From Locusta migratoria (taxonomy: Eukaryota; Arthropoda; Insecta; Orthoptera; Acrididae): a stretch of DNA of 64,000 nucleotides. Below the pieces are notes generated by a model, which worked only from the letters and a program-made list of their open reading frames with translations, did not search any database and was not told the origin of the DNA. The stretch spans positions 142,582,730 to 142,646,729 of the forward strand of contig CM048746.1 in NCBI GenBank assembly GCA_026315105.1, in the 5' to 3' direction. Of the stretch, positions 21,178 through 32,498 are shown one piece after another (within the stretch, counting starts at the first letter, position 1; each line of letters begins with the position of its first letter). Position numbers and translations under genes: made by a program.

Positions 21178-22193
21178 TCCAACCAGTAAAGTCTGCAGTG
21201 GCTGAACATTGTCATTTAAAGACACGTAAATTATTGCTCCAGCCTCACGTTATTGGGATTGCGTCCTTAAGGAATCGATCGAAATAAGATTATCAGATAA
21301 TCTTATTAATAGGGAAAAAGGATTTCCATTGATTAAAACGTGGAATCACATTTTATCTAATATTAAACAACAACGGTCTAGTTTTCGACCAGCTTCTTCT
21401 TAATTTTCGATTACTCTCTTTGGCTTACTTCTACCGCTGGTGGCTGGTGGCTCTTCACGTCCCACAAGCGTTCTTCCCCTTCTTGTACATGCGCACTGGC
21501 CTGTTCCCAAGGTATAAAGGAGCCCCAGTAACTCATGTGTCCTCAGTTCCGGCTTGATTGTGTACCAGACATACCTGAACATGGCGGACAGGTGGACCAC
21601 CGAAATATCGTATCAGCAGATCGACACAATCCGGCCGCAAACCCGTGAAGAACAACAACCTTTAAAGTGTGTTTGTTATCAGCAGCGGAATAGGGCCAGC
21701 ATTGCCGACGCTGGCTGGCTGGCAATACTTTTCCTGTAGAGAGCTTCATGTGTAGCAGAGTTTGCTTGCGAGTGGCTGGCAGGTGGCGGTCGCTAGCCAC
21801 TGCGCACGCACACAGCGCGGCCATATTGCGACACTGCGGCACCGCCAGCCGTCAGCTCGTGCCGCTCAGCGCCAACAATTGATGCGATAATCGCAGCCGC
21901 GAACCGCCCCGCTGCGTTTAATCTCGCCGCTGGCGCACTAATGAGAGTGCTCCGGCGTAATTCCTAACTTGGCGTCGGCAGACTGCTAGCGCTATCCCTG
22001 GCTAAAGGTGCTTGTCGAAACTGGGCGGGCCATTGTGCCGGCGATAATGCACTGGCGCGGGGCACAGTGGCGGGTCGTTTACCTCACACCATTCACAGGC
22101 ACTAAGTGAAGTACAACGGTGCTCTGGTGTAAAACGTTACTACCCAAAGGAGAGAAGGCTAGAAGGCTGAACGACAGTAGCGGCGGTCGTTTT
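21178..22193. other. Unassigned, right half CpG-rich
   Basis: The left part has 'ggtataaaggagccc' near 21511, a TATA-like motif that could belong to an LTR or promoter, followed by 'cctcagttccggcttgattg'. The 90-bp dispersed segment recurs at 21664-21762. From about 21780 to 22080 the sequence is strongly G/C- and CpG-rich ('cgccgctggcgc', 'gcggggcacagtggcgggtc'), like an unmethylated island or a young repeat. No open frame with recognisable protein. Confidence 0.4.
21664..21762. repeat. Dispersed 90-bp segment, copy 2
   Basis: Second copy of the segment at 19057-19146, same orientation. Here it is followed by 'gcttgcgagtggctggcagg' where copy 1 is interrupted by the satellite element. Confidence 0.65.
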
Positions 22194-22206
22194 TGTTCAC
22201 TAGTTC

Positions 22207-22340
22207 GAATGTTCAAATGTTTGTATAGCTTATGGGACTTAACTACGGGGTCATCAGTGCCTAAACTTACGAACTACCTTATACTAAAGACAGCACAAAC
22301 ATTCACGCTCGAGGGAGGATTCGAACACCCGACAGGAAAA
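22207..22340 (-). mobile_element. SINE 3' half
   Basis: Plus-strand reading starts with the tail complement 'gaatgttcaaatgtttgtat', then 'gggacttaactacggggtca' and a B-box complement 'ggattcgaacacccgac'. The head is missing; the sequence changes at about 22342 to the 140-bp motif. Confidence 0.85.
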
Positions 22341-22349
22341 GGCCTCGAG

Positions 22350-22490
22350 CTAACGTTTTGGCTTTCCATTTTAACTGCTTTCACATCTATCAACCTCACT
22401 GATGTAAAAAGTGACGAATTGCACACAAAAAGAAAGAGAAAGTAAAAAGGAATGGGTGCAGGGCGTTTTGAGTAAACAGTAAAATCACAA
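22350..22490 (+). repeat. 140-bp SINE-associated motif, copy 1
   Basis: 'aacgttttggctttcc', 'atctatcaacctcactgatg', 'gcacacaaaaagaaagag' and 'aatgggtgcagggcgttttg' recur in the same order at 52845-52985. In both places the motif is followed directly by a plus-strand SINE head of the 'ccgccgcggcggagtggtca' type. Confidence 0.9.
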
Positions 22491-22496
22491 GGTTCC

Positions 22497-22585
22497 GCCG
22501 CGGCGGAGTGGTCAAGCACATTGAGGCGCTATGTTCCCATGCGCGAGGCCGCTCCCCGGCGGAGTTTCGAATCCCCCCTCGGGCA
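22497..22585 (+). mobile_element. SINE head fragment
   Basis: 'ccgccgcggcggagtggtca' through B box 'gtttcgaatcccccctc' to 'gggcatg', then cut off. Same head subtype as 24507-24690 and 52990-53192. Confidence 0.88.
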
Positions 22586-22587
22586 TG

Positions 22588-22789
22588 TTCAAAATATTCA
22601 AATGTTTCTATAGCTTATGGGACTTAACTACGGGGTCATCAGTCCCTAAACTCACGAACTACTTATGAACTAGCTAATACTAAGGACGGCACAAATATCC
22701 ATGTCCGAGGGGGGATTCGAACCCCCGACCGTAGTGGCCGTGCGGATCGTGACTGGACCGCCTCAGTCCCCTCGGCCACCGCGGCCGGC
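22588..22789 (-). mobile_element. Full-length tRNA-derived SINE
   Basis: Minus-strand head 'gccggccgcggtggccgagg' near 22789, B box 'gggggttcgaatcccccctc', body 'gggactgatgaccccgtagt', tail 'agaaacatttgaatatt' at 22588. It is among the best-preserved copies and represents the commonest subfamily in the window. Confidence 0.93.
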
Positions 22790-22989
22790 TGTTCACTAGT
22801 TCAAGGAACCCAAGCAAAAAAGCTCGTCGTGCAGAAGTGAATAAAATAAAACAGTGTTTTTAAATGATCATATTCGTTTCGTCCCTCTAACAGATCATTT
22901 TATATGCACATTCAAACTATTTACTTCGCATAAGAAACGTTTTACGTCGCGGAGACAGGACATGCAGAGTCATAGCGCGACCGCTTAAT

Positions 22990-23860
22990 CTCTACATCTA
23001 CATCTACATCTACATAGACACTCTGCAAATCACATTTAAGTGCCTGGCAGAGGGGTCACTAACCACTTTCATAACTTTTCTCTACCGTTCCATTCTCTAA
23101 TAGCACGCGGAAAGAAAGAACACTTAAATCGTTCCGTTTTCGATCTGATTTCTCTTATTTTATTGGGGTGGTCATGTCTCCCTAAGTAGGTAGGTGCTAG
23201 CAAAATATTTTCGCATTCAGAAGTAAAAGTCGGTGATTGAAACTTCGCAAACAGATTACACCACAGTGAATAACGTCTTTCCTTTAATGATTTCCATCCC
23301 AATTCGTGCAACATTTCCGTGACGCTTTCCCACCGGTAACTTGAAAAAACAAAACAAGTTGCCCTTTTTTGAACCTTCTCAATATCTTCCGTCAGTCTCA
23401 CTTGGCGAGGGTCCGACAATGCGCAACAGTACTCCAGTAGAGGATGCGCAAGTGTGATGTAGGCAGTCTCTTTTGTAGAGCAGTTGCATCTTCGAAACGT
23501 TCTGCCAATGAAACGTAACCTTTGATTCGCCTTCCCCACTATATTCTCTGTGTGTTCTCTCCAGTCTAAGTGGTTCGTAATTGTAACTCCTAGGTATTTG
23601 GTAGAATTTACGACCTTAAGGTTTGACTGATTTATCGCGTAATTGAAGTTCAGCGGATTTCTTTTAGTGGTCATGTATATTACTTCACACTTTTCTTTAT
23701 TTAGTGTCAATTGCCAATTTTCACACCATGTAGATATTTTGTCAAAATCGCTTTACAGTTCAGTTTGATCCTCTGTTGACTTCACTAACAGATAAACGAC
23801 AGCATTATCCGCGAACAGTCTAAGGGAGCTATTCAGATTGTCTCCTAATACAGGCGGCAG
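22990..23860 (-). pseudogene. LINE RT C-terminal part and 3' end (family A, copy 2)
   Basis: The minus-strand frame 23710-23069 (213 codons, uninterrupted) reads 'MTLNKEKCEVIYMTTKRNPLNF', 'STKYLGVTITNHLDWREH', 'AHPLLEYCCALSDPRQV' and 'WESVTEMLHELGWKSLKERR', ending 'FFPRAIREWNGREKL'. Upstream, 'SLRLFADNAVVYLLVKSTED' near 23830 is the RT active site with FADN in place of FADD. The tail at 22990-23012 is (TACATC)n on the plus strand. This is the best-preserved family A copy; it is 5'-truncated. Confidence 0.92.
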
Positions 23861-24506
23861 TGGCCGCAGCGTTGCAATGCGCATGCGCGGTTGAGGTTCA
23901 AGTTGTCCTCTGAAATCCCTGGAGGCAGCATATCACGGCTCTCGCGGCAGGGAGGGGCGAAGGGGAACGTCACTGGTAAAGACACTAGCTCCTGGCTGCT
24001 CGAGCTCTGGCGGTTACGTAGGAATGGTCCCGAAGCAAGAGAATGGAGCTACTGCGCACCTCGCCTTGCGCATATGCAAATCTTCCATGAAAACAACATC
24101 CTCCCTTCATTTTTCTTTTTGGCGCATTGGAGATCCATCAAAAACACTTCATATATGGTAAAATATCTCTTAACTATAAATTACAGACGCATCAACTATA
24201 AAAGCTTTCAGAAGATCCGGTCATGAATAATAATTAAGTCGCTACACCACACCAGCAAGAATAGCCGTGTGGTTAGCGGCATCACTCTGCGCTGTCGAAG
24301 GTAGGGGGTTCGAGACCAACTACAAGCAATTTTTTCAAACCCAATCTTCGATTCACACATACGGGAACAACAATTACTTTTGTGATGTTACTTGCCACAT
24401 ATCTTTGGACGTTTTCGCAAATGTGTCGCGATTTTGAGGGTAAATGACATTTATACTCTTCGTTGTAACAATTATTTAACTATTTCAAAATACGTGGGGA
24501 AAGCAG
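23861..24506. other. Unassigned interval with a tRNA-like fragment
   Basis: Mostly unrecognised. At 24255-24325 'gaatagccgtgtggttagcg' with 'gggggttcgagaccaact' resembles A and B boxes of a tRNA-derived repeat, but no tail follows. Confidence 0.35.
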
Positions 24507-24690
24507 CCGCGGCGTGGTGGCCGAGCGCATTGAGGCGCTATACTCCGATGCGCAAGGCCTTTCCCTGTCGGGGGTTCGAATCCTCCCTCGGGCGTGAATG
24601 TTTGTGCTGTCTTTAGTATAAGGTAGTTTGTGAGTTTAGGGACTGATGACTCCGCAGTTAAGTCCCATAAACTTAACAAACATTTGAAGA
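24507..24690 (+). mobile_element. tRNA-derived SINE
   Basis: Head 'gccgcggcgtggtggccgag', B box 'gggggttcgaatcctccctc', 'gggcgtg', body 'gggactgatgactccgcagt', tail 'acaaacatttgaa'. Full-length; TSD not clear. Confidence 0.92.
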
Positions 24691-24954
24691 TTTGATTTTG
24701 GACAGCACCCTTTGCGCATGCGTATTCTGCTTAGTGTCACGTGACCCGAAGATAGCTTGTCTATTCATCATAACAGGTTCATTTTGTTAGTCACTTAACA
24801 GTGTAATCAGTTACTTACTGTATTTTAGTGTTCATGTGCATATTCATATGTGGTTGGTGTTTATTATCAAAGAAAAATGTATATGACGTCACATGAAACA
24901 GGGAGGGATAACGCCACCGAGTGGATATATTTTTACTCGTCAGAGACGTTCCAC

Positions 24955-27900
24955 CAGTGGCAGCTACTCCTTAAGGACTCTGGGGCGGCGCCCTCCCAAA
25001 AATATCCAACGCGGAATACGTACAAATCGTTAATCACAAATCGACTCGAATAATTTTCGTGTAGCAGCAGCCCGTAAAAGTGAATGATCAATGTTTTTAG
25101 TCTAGGTAGTCTGCTAGCCAGGATCAGCGAATGTTTTCAGAATGGGCTGACTGTCGGACTCTACACGATCCGTCCGCACTGTGTAAAGGCTGGCAATGGG
25201 CGCTTGGGGTGAGTGGGGGTACTGGGGGTTGGGTGGGGGTAGTGTGCAAAACCGGGCCGCTTAGGACGGCGTCCGCGCCAAGGGCGCCAAATATACAAAC
25301 GCGCACCGCCACCGGTCAGACAGTGTCTTCGCGGAACTTAACAGGTGCAGTGCGTGTGATACTAGTGTCGTTGTTGTGAAGGCGCGTGATATTGCCTAAC
25401 AGTTTTTCTAGTTTCCTATTTAGAATGAATAATATAAATAGCGTAAACTACATTTTAACATTTGGTAGTCAAAAATTGACTTTTGAAGGAAAGTTGGAAT
25501 TAAAGAGGTTACGAGCACCAAAACCTGATTTGAACATTGTACAGACGCAAAATGCGTGCAAAAGCAAAAGTAGTTTCACTAGGAAATTTAATCCTGCTTT
25601 ATATAAACATGCAGACTGGCTTTGTGGATGTGAAATAAGAAATGCTTTCTTCTGCTACACGTGTCTGGTAATGAATGTTGCAGAACATCCTTGGACCACA
25701 GATGGGGTAACAGACATTAAACATTTAGCCGATAAAGTTAAAAAACATAAATTAAGTGAACTTCACATAAATAGTAACATCGAATTCGTTATGCTTGGCA
25801 AAGTCGATATTAGATGTCAGCTGGATACAGCTTATTGACTGAGGATTAAGAAATTTAATGAAGATGTTTCTAAGAATCGTTACATCCTTAGCAAGTTGAT
25901 CGACTGTATCAAGTTCTGTGGGAAATTTGAACTTGCACTGAGGGGACATGACGAAACGGATGCTTCAGATAATTCTGGTATTTTTCGGGGTTTGGTCAAT
26001 CTCATGGCAGAACTAGATTCCACTTCGAAGGGACATATTGAAAAAAAACAATAATCGTGTTTTTTTGGGGCGCTTTCCAAAACAATTCAAAACGAACTGC
26101 TGGACTCTATATACACTGTGTGCCATCAGTTAATTTCCAAAGAAATGTCAGAAACAGATTATGTCGCTATTGAAGTTGATGAAACGACAGATTGTGCTAC
26201 CTTGTCTCAACTAGTATTTATTATTCGATACGAATTAAAGGGGAAAGTATATGAAAGGTTCATAAATTTCGTAACACCCAAAGATCACACAGCTGATGCA
26301 ATAAGTACTGAAGTGTTCAACGAGCTTAAAAAACTAAAGATTGGCGACTCTCCAGAAAAATTGATAGCTCAGAGTTATGACGGAGCTTCGGTTATTAGTG
26401 ACAGGCACACTGGGGTGCAGGCAAGAGTGAAAGCAGTGTATGAGAGAGCAAATTTTGTACACTGTTATGCCCACCAACTCAATCTAATTGTAGAGCGCTG
26501 TGCAACACAGCACGAAGAACTGAAAATATTTTTTTAGCAATTTACAGGGATTCTCTACTTTCTTCTCAAAGTCAATGAAAAGAACTGCCGTACTGGATAA
26601 TGTTGTGAAGCAACGTCTTCTAAGAAATGCTGACACAAAATGGAATTTTAAAACGCGAATTGTGAACACCGTATTTAAGTACAAGAAAGAAATAGCTGAA
26701 TGCCTTGGGATAATTGAGGATGATGTCAGCAATGATTATTCAACAACTGGGAAAGCAGTTGGACTTGACGAACTTATAATCTAACAAGAGTTTCTCTTTT
26801 GGCTTGAGTTTTTCAATAAGTTCTTGCCACACTGCGATATTTTATTTAATCAGCTGCAATGTAGAGAAGTTGATAGTGCAAAAGCTCTTAAAAATGTCCC
26901 CGATTTCAAGTCAGCTATACAACTGACGAGAAACTCTCTTGATGTCGATCATCATTGGGAAACTGGGGATGGAAATGAAGAGATCACCGGCCCAAAGCGA
27001 TTCCGTTTTTTAGGCTGTCGTAAAACTGTTGCAAAGGAAGTTTGTGACCTTGTTATTGCTAACATTGATGAGCGTTTCGCATTTATTAATCATTTGTCAG
27101 CAACTGTATTATTGCAACCTAGTTTGTTTCCAAATCATAAGCTGCTATTCCCTGAATAAGAATTTCAGACCACAGTTAAAACATTTCACTTAAACGGAAA
27201 TGAACTGCGACAGGAATTGATAGTCATATACAGTAGAAATGATTTCCAAACAGCAAACGAAGCTTTAACACTTCTCAATTGTATATATGAGAATAATTTA
27301 CGCTCATGCGTATGGTTTGCACAATACCAATGACAACAGCGGAAAGTGAGAGGTGTTTTTCTACACTCAAAAGAATCAAGGCTTTTCACCAGAAACACAA
27401 TGAAAACCGAGAGACTTAGTGCGTTAGCTATGTGCTCTATAGAAAAAACACTTTTAAATGTGCATAATTTTAATGAACTTGTGATTGGCCATTTTGCTGA
27501 AGGGAAGGAGAGAAGACTGGACTTCGTCTACAAACATTAATTACGGTAAGAACGCTAATTTGATTTTATTTCATACCAATGGTAGGCAATGAAAACCTCG
27601 TGACTACATTTGTTGGTGACAGTCTTCTAATTTCAGTAACATATTATGTTTGTCGCTGATGAAGCATTTGGGTCTCTCAACACTTACTTATGTAGTGACA
27701 CACACAACGAATTTACTTCTTACCACTTTACATTACTTTAAGGTACAGTTTTGGGTCTCTTGTGAAATCTAATAAAATGGAGTTGAGAGGTTTTCATTAC
27801 CTGCAGAAAATATTAAAAACTACATATTTGTGTGTAAATTTCTCCTTATTTTAGTATAGGAGGAAAAAGTCGTGTTAGATGAAGGGTTAAATTACGTAAC

Positions 27901-28021
27901 TAGCTAATAAAATTAATGCTATATTCTCCCCGTTCAAGAAATGTTCTGAAGGGACAAAATGTCGTGTACAATTGAATATACATGCCGCCCCTCCTAATAA
28001 ATAGCCCACCAGCCGCCACTG
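24955..28021 (+). mobile_element. hAT transposon (ZMYM1-like), near-complete boundaries
   Basis: The element starts 'cagtggcagct' at 24955 and ends, in reverse complement, 'cagtggcggct' at 28021. The 8-bp repeat 'cgttccac' lies exactly outside both ends (24947-24954 and 28022-28029), the size expected for hAT. Inside is one degenerate transposase (25386-27540) followed by about 480 bases of 3' sequence. At 3067 bp it keeps its full span, so its decay is by point mutation and small indels and not by large deletion. Confidence 0.93.
25386..27540 (+). pseudogene. hAT transposase pseudogene (zinc finger MYM-type 1-like)
   Basis: Would excise and insert the element. A TTF-type zinc finger is visible near 25590-25680 ('WLCGCEIRNAFFCYTCLVM'). 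'YVAIEVDETTDCATLSQLVF' near 26165 holds the first catalytic Asp region ('vDEttD'); 'FVHCYAHQLNLIVERC' near 26455 is the conserved C-x2-H zone; 'ESRLFTRNTMKTERLSALAM' near 27370 is the hAT C-terminal dimerisation block. These match the ZMYM1/TTF-finger hAT group. The frame is broken near 25836, 26055, 26537, 26784, 27158 and 27331. Start chosen at 25386 or the Met at about 25424. Confidence 0.9.
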
Positions 28022-28029
28022 CGTTCCAC

Positions 28030-29689
28030 TGGTATGCAAATGTGCAAAATCACAGATATGCAAATTAATTTTAAATATTATCCTCATTAATGTTAATATC
28101 AAGGGTTGCCACCATAATATTTTATTAAAAACACGGAAAAAAGATCCAGTACCCTAAATCTAAAGCACGGTGGCGAGATAATTGATCAGAGTGCACCAAA
28201 TAATAAACACAGCCCTCTACGTATCTAATTACCCCTCCAAAATAGTGAGTTAAGAATTTGTAAAGGAAAGCAGATTTATGAGTTAAACAAATACATTTAT
28301 TAAATTAAAGCACACAGAAATTCGGGGGACAGTTAACAATTAATATAAAAGATTTTGTATATGAAATCACAGTTGAAAGTGTAGTTAAGCAATGGGTTAC
28401 AAATGAATACAGACATTTATAAAAAGGACATCAAATGCAGGAAAATCTGTTAACATCGCGAAATATATTTTTGACCAGCAATTTGCCTGATTTTAACAAA
28501 TATCTCGATAAATCAGTATCCGAAGTCTAATAGGAATGTAACAAATGGAACTGTAACTTTTACATGTAATAATTTAACACTAAATTACTCAACACAGTGA
28601 AATATCTGGCTTTACATGTGGCTTTGTCCTGTGGGGAAAATGTAGAAAGGTGCATAGAGGCTCTAAGAAATTCGCACGAATATACACACTGATGGATGAT
28701 TCCTGCAACTACAACCCTAGCAAACAGCGAGCATCACGTTACCAATAACCTTGAGTCGGCTTTATCTGTCGAAGCTGGAGGCGACTGGACGATGTTGAAG
28801 GAATGGAGCTGAAAAAGAGTAAATTCTGCCGTCGAAGAATCTCACTACGAATTATGAAGAATTATCAACATTTAACTGTAACAGCCCCACAGCCCCACTA
28901 TCACGGCAGATAGCAGTTGTCAGGTAAATGCTTCCAGTGTCGGTTAGGACATACACTCACAAACTCAAGCGCAAAACGCGAGTATTGACTACAAGCGTTT
29001 CCAGAATGGAATTGCATAAACCACTAGCACGTCGGTACGGCCAGTACGACGGTGGCTGACTAATCTCAAGTCTCGACGGCACCAGAACACAGCTGTTTCG
29101 CAGAGCGAACAGCTGCAACTGAGTTCCTGTCCGGATCAACAAGTGAAATTCTACGATCCGCTGCAGGGAGAAACCCCAGAAAACTAGAGTCCAACAAACA
29201 CTCAGGACTCAGCCCAGAAGAGCGATTAAAACACTTCAGGTCCTTTCTGAAAGAAAACCGTCCGAACTATCTGGATCTACACGAGAAGAGTGCACCCACT
29301 CTTCGTCCGCCCACGCGAAAACTGGGCGTTACCGTCCCCCTAAACTCGATATTCCAATCACTGGAGAGCTCTAAACCTCCAGCCAATGAGACGGACAAGC
29401 AGCTATGACAAATAGCTAGACATGTCGCCTACAAAGACGGATCCAATCGGATGGCCTCCAGAGGACGCCACCAGAGTCAACCGTCCTTTCGAAAATTCCT
29501 CACGCCCAACGTTTCCCAGCCTTTTGCCCTAAATGGAATGCTAAGGCAGATGGTATAGTCGGCCGACGAAAGATGAGAATCAGTGTCTCTGAGGTGAGGA
29601 TGTTCGCTTACGACCATTTTACGAGTGCACAGTGAGTCCTGTAGAACATCAGATCTGTGACATCGCCGTGGCTGGGAAAAGTTGTTGAT
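28030..29689. other. Unassigned interval
   Basis: About 1.65 kb with no recognised domain, RNA gene or repeat. The left part is A/T-rich; 28700-29530 is more balanced in composition and could be old coding or UTR sequence, but no frame is convincing on either strand. Confidence 0.35.
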
Positions 29690-30900
29690 GTGGTCTTCAG
29701 TCCACAGACTGGTTTGATGCAGCTCTCCACGCTACTCTGTGCCGTGTAAGTCTGTTCATCTGAGAATACGTTCGGCATCCTTTTGAATCTGCTTACTATA
29801 TTCGTCCCTCGGTCTCCCTATACGATTTTTACCCCCGACACTTCCTTCTAATGCTAAGTTGACAATTCCTCGATTTCTCAGAATTTGTCCAACCAATCTA
29901 TCCCTTCTCTTAGTCAGGATATACCAAAAACTCATTTTTTCCCGATTCGGTTAAGCACCTCCTCATTACTTACGTGATCTACAATCTAATTTTCAACATT
30001 GTAGCACCACATTTCAAAAACTTCTATCATCTTTTTATCTGAACTCCTTACCGTCCACGTTTCACTACCATACAATGCTACACTCCAGACAAATGAGGCG
30101 CTCCAGTCACGGTCAGCACGGCCACTACAGTCGGGGATTCGAATCCCCCCTCGGGCATGGATATTTGTGCCGTCCTAGTTCGTAAGTAGTTCATAAGTAG
30201 TTTGTAAGTTTAGGGACTGATGACGCCGTAGTTAAGTCCCATAAGCTTTACAAACATTTGAACATTTAAACCAGACAAATGTTTTCAGAAAGGACTTCCT
30301 AACATTTAAATTAATATTGGATGTTAACAAGTTTCCCTTCTTTCGAAACGCTTTTCTTCCCAAAGCCATTCTGCATTTTATATCTTCTTTACTTCGGCCA
30401 TCAGAAGTTATCTTGATAACCAAATAACAAAATTCATCTACTACTTTTATTGTCTCATTACCTAATCTAATTCCTTCAGCATCGCCTGATTTTCCGACAT
30501 TGCATTCCATTCCCTTAGTTTTACATTGGTTAATTTTCATCTTATATCTTCCTTTCGAGATACTGTCCATCCAATTCAAATGCTCTTCCAGATCTTTTGC
30601 GGAGCTGTCTGGTTTTTGTATAGGTTGAATATAACTCTTCTCTCCTTATAGTTTACCCCTGATACCTTCAGAATTTGGAAGAGTGTATTCCAGTCAACAT
30701 TGTCAAAAGCTTTCTCCAAATCGACAAACGCTAAAAACGTAGGTTTCCCTTTCCTTAGCCTATCTTCTAAGATAAGTTGTGATGTGAGTATTGCCTCTCG
30801 TGTTCCTACATTTCTCCTAAATCCAAACTGATCTTCCCCGAGGTCAGATTCCACAAGTCTTTCCATTCATCTGTAAACAATTCGTGTTAGTATTTTGCCG
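29690..30900 (-). pseudogene. RTE-like LINE, internally deleted, with nested SINE
   Basis: Minus strand 30866-30576 reads 'GEDQFGFRRNVGTREAILT' and 'FLAFVDLEKAFDNVDWNTLF' (RT blocks with the first catalytic Asp). It then jumps to 'MNWMDSISKGRYKMKINQ', 'KTKGMECNVGKSGD' and 'VVDEFCYLVIKITSDGRSKE' (30579-30232), so the region with the YADD motif is deleted. Past the SINE, 'GSETWTVRSSDKKMIEVFEMWC' style sequence and 'VDHVSNEEVLNRIG' continue in broken frames to the 3' end near 29690 ('cttcagtccacagactggtt'). The 3' end type recurs at 4258-4575. Confidence 0.85.
30096..30270 (+). mobile_element. 5'-short SINE with perfect TSD
   Basis: Starts 'aggcgctccagtcacggtca', B box 'gggattcgaatcccccctc', body 'gggactgatgacgccgtagt', tail 'acaaacatttgaacattt'. 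TSD 'ccagacaaatg' at 30085-30095 and 30271-30281. It lacks the first ~25 bases of the usual head, and begins at the same base as the copy at 51395. Confidence 0.93.
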
Positions 30901-30924
30901 GGAAAAGATCCTCCAAGAATGGGA

Positions 30925-31221
30925 TCACCGATGAGTGAAGACAATCTTTCAGTGTGACAGAAGTGCAAACCTTCCGCAAAATGCTTCGGATTTCATTGCT
31001 GGGCTTTCAACTAGCGTCAGCATGGGAAAAAGTCAACGAAACATCAATATGGTGTGCAGAATTATAGACTGACCTGCAGAGTGAACGGTGTCAATTTCCT
31101 TCAGCACTGCTCCAGACATCAGTCGAGCTCATTCCATGTTGTGTTGCGCACTAGTGTGTGCTCGTTGCGGCACTACACGGTGTTAGGCCGGTGGATCAGC
31201 TTCTTTGACTCTTCAGTGTAG
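30925..31221 (+). mobile_element. Internally deleted Tc1-like element
   Basis: 'acagaagtgcaaaccttccg' and 'tcagcatgggaaaaagtcaa' resemble the HTH part of a common Tc1-like transposase, and 'ggtgtcaatttccttcagca' with 'ctccagacatcagtcgagct' resembles its last coding part. They meet near 31080, so the catalytic core is gone. The right end 'tttgactcttcagtgtag' fits that family's terminal repeat. The left end was not found. Confidence 0.6.
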
Positions 31222-31421
31222 TTTGATTGTTATACAACTTGAGGCAGGCAGCGCACAAGTCTTGTTAACATTCCAATGGTGGAGCCCCTAAAGTCGCACG
31301 GATGCTGGCTCCGGATCTGTGACATCCATTCACTCAAATTAACAATTATTTTAAAAATCACTTATGGAGAGCTCCAGGATCATGTAAGGTACTGTATATT
31401 TTGTTTTTAATAATTTTACTA

Positions 31422-31996
31422 GGGTAAGGTGGTACAAATTCGATTTAGGTACAATTCCGATCAACATAATTTGTCAGTCTCGCAATGTTGGTAGCACATG
31501 CCTTTCTGTGGCATTGTAGTGTAGCAGGTTTCTACAGCTCCTCCTGTCTTCTCCAAGAATACACCACTTTGCGCTACGGAGATATAAATCTTTTCCTGTT
31601 AAGAGGTACGTGGAGCAACGTCGTCGAGCGCGCTCTTATAAACTATCTAGTTTCCACGCGATTGCAAATTCTATATCATGCAATGTTTGTTACCTAAGAA
31701 GTATGCGTTGGTGCCCAAGGGAAAAAGTGCTTTTAATGTGGAAGAAGCCAGTGATCAAAATTTTACGAGGAAGTGATCATAATTGTACCTAGTGTGGTAC
31801 ATTTTCGATCGATTTTTCACACTTGTGTAACATTTTTTTGTGTTTATATCAACATTTTTTAATGGTCTAGTATTTGTGTTACATATTCGTTAAACATCCA
31901 AGAACACGTGACATAGCTAAAATTATCTCTTTTCTCAACATATTTCCAGTACCAACAACATTTGTTCGAAATGATCGGAATTGTACCATCTTACCC
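31422..31996. mobile_element. 575-bp MITE, copy 1
   Basis: Ends 'gggtaaggtggtacaaat' and, in reverse complement, 'gggtaagatggtacaatt', flanked by TA on each side (31420-31421, 31997-31998). The interior is non-coding and matches the copy at 40852-41427 along its length, for example 'ctacagctcctcctgtcttc', 'aagaatacaccac', 'gaggaagtgatca' and 'aacatccaagaaca'. The TA target suggests Tc1/mariner mobilisation. Confidence 0.9.
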
Positions 31997-31998
31997 TA

Positions 31999-32498
31999 TA
32001 GAATTATTTCATACACATACAACATAGGTTTTTCTGCGGTTTGTATGGTGTCTTTTTCCAGTCGAGTGATTCCATTATTTTCTTTCCTCTCTTCCTATAA
32101 CAACGATCCACGTTGCTAATTTCCTCTCCTGAACTTACGTCTGTATCACTCTATTCGGTCTCTGACTCGTCTCTTTCTTCTATGCTTTCTGAGGAATCTC
32201 CAGATGGAGAATAGGAGCCCTGTGTGCAGCATGTTCGCCCTCGTCATTGCTGTCATCAGACAGAATTTGTTGAAAATTTGTAACTTTTGGATTGTGTGTA
32301 TCCCGACTTTCTTTTCAGCGCATGTCCAGAAAAACAACAGACCTGTAAACAATGGTAACATTCTATTGTTGCAGATACACACACACACACAAAGATATAT
32401 ACATATAAAGAATAGTTGAGATCATTCTAAAGTAACGAGGAAGACTAGAACGTAAATTCTGGAGCTGGATCTAACAGACCCAGTACCAGTTTCTATTA
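31999..32498. other. Unassigned interval
   Basis: About 500 bases with a short (CA)n near 32378-32390. No recognised feature. Confidence 0.35.

Larger units (their letters stand above)
22207..22789. mobile_element. Composite SINE cluster within one 13-bp TSD
   Basis: The repeat 'tgttcactagttc' occurs at 22194-22206 and 22790-22802. Between the copies lie, in order: the 3' half of a minus-strand SINE (22207-22340), a 140-bp non-SINE motif (22350-22490), a plus-strand SINE head up to 'gggcatg' (22497-22585), and a full minus-strand SINE (22588-22789). The outer TSD implies that all of this arose from one insertion followed by nested events, or that a chimeric RNA integrated. Confidence 0.8.
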
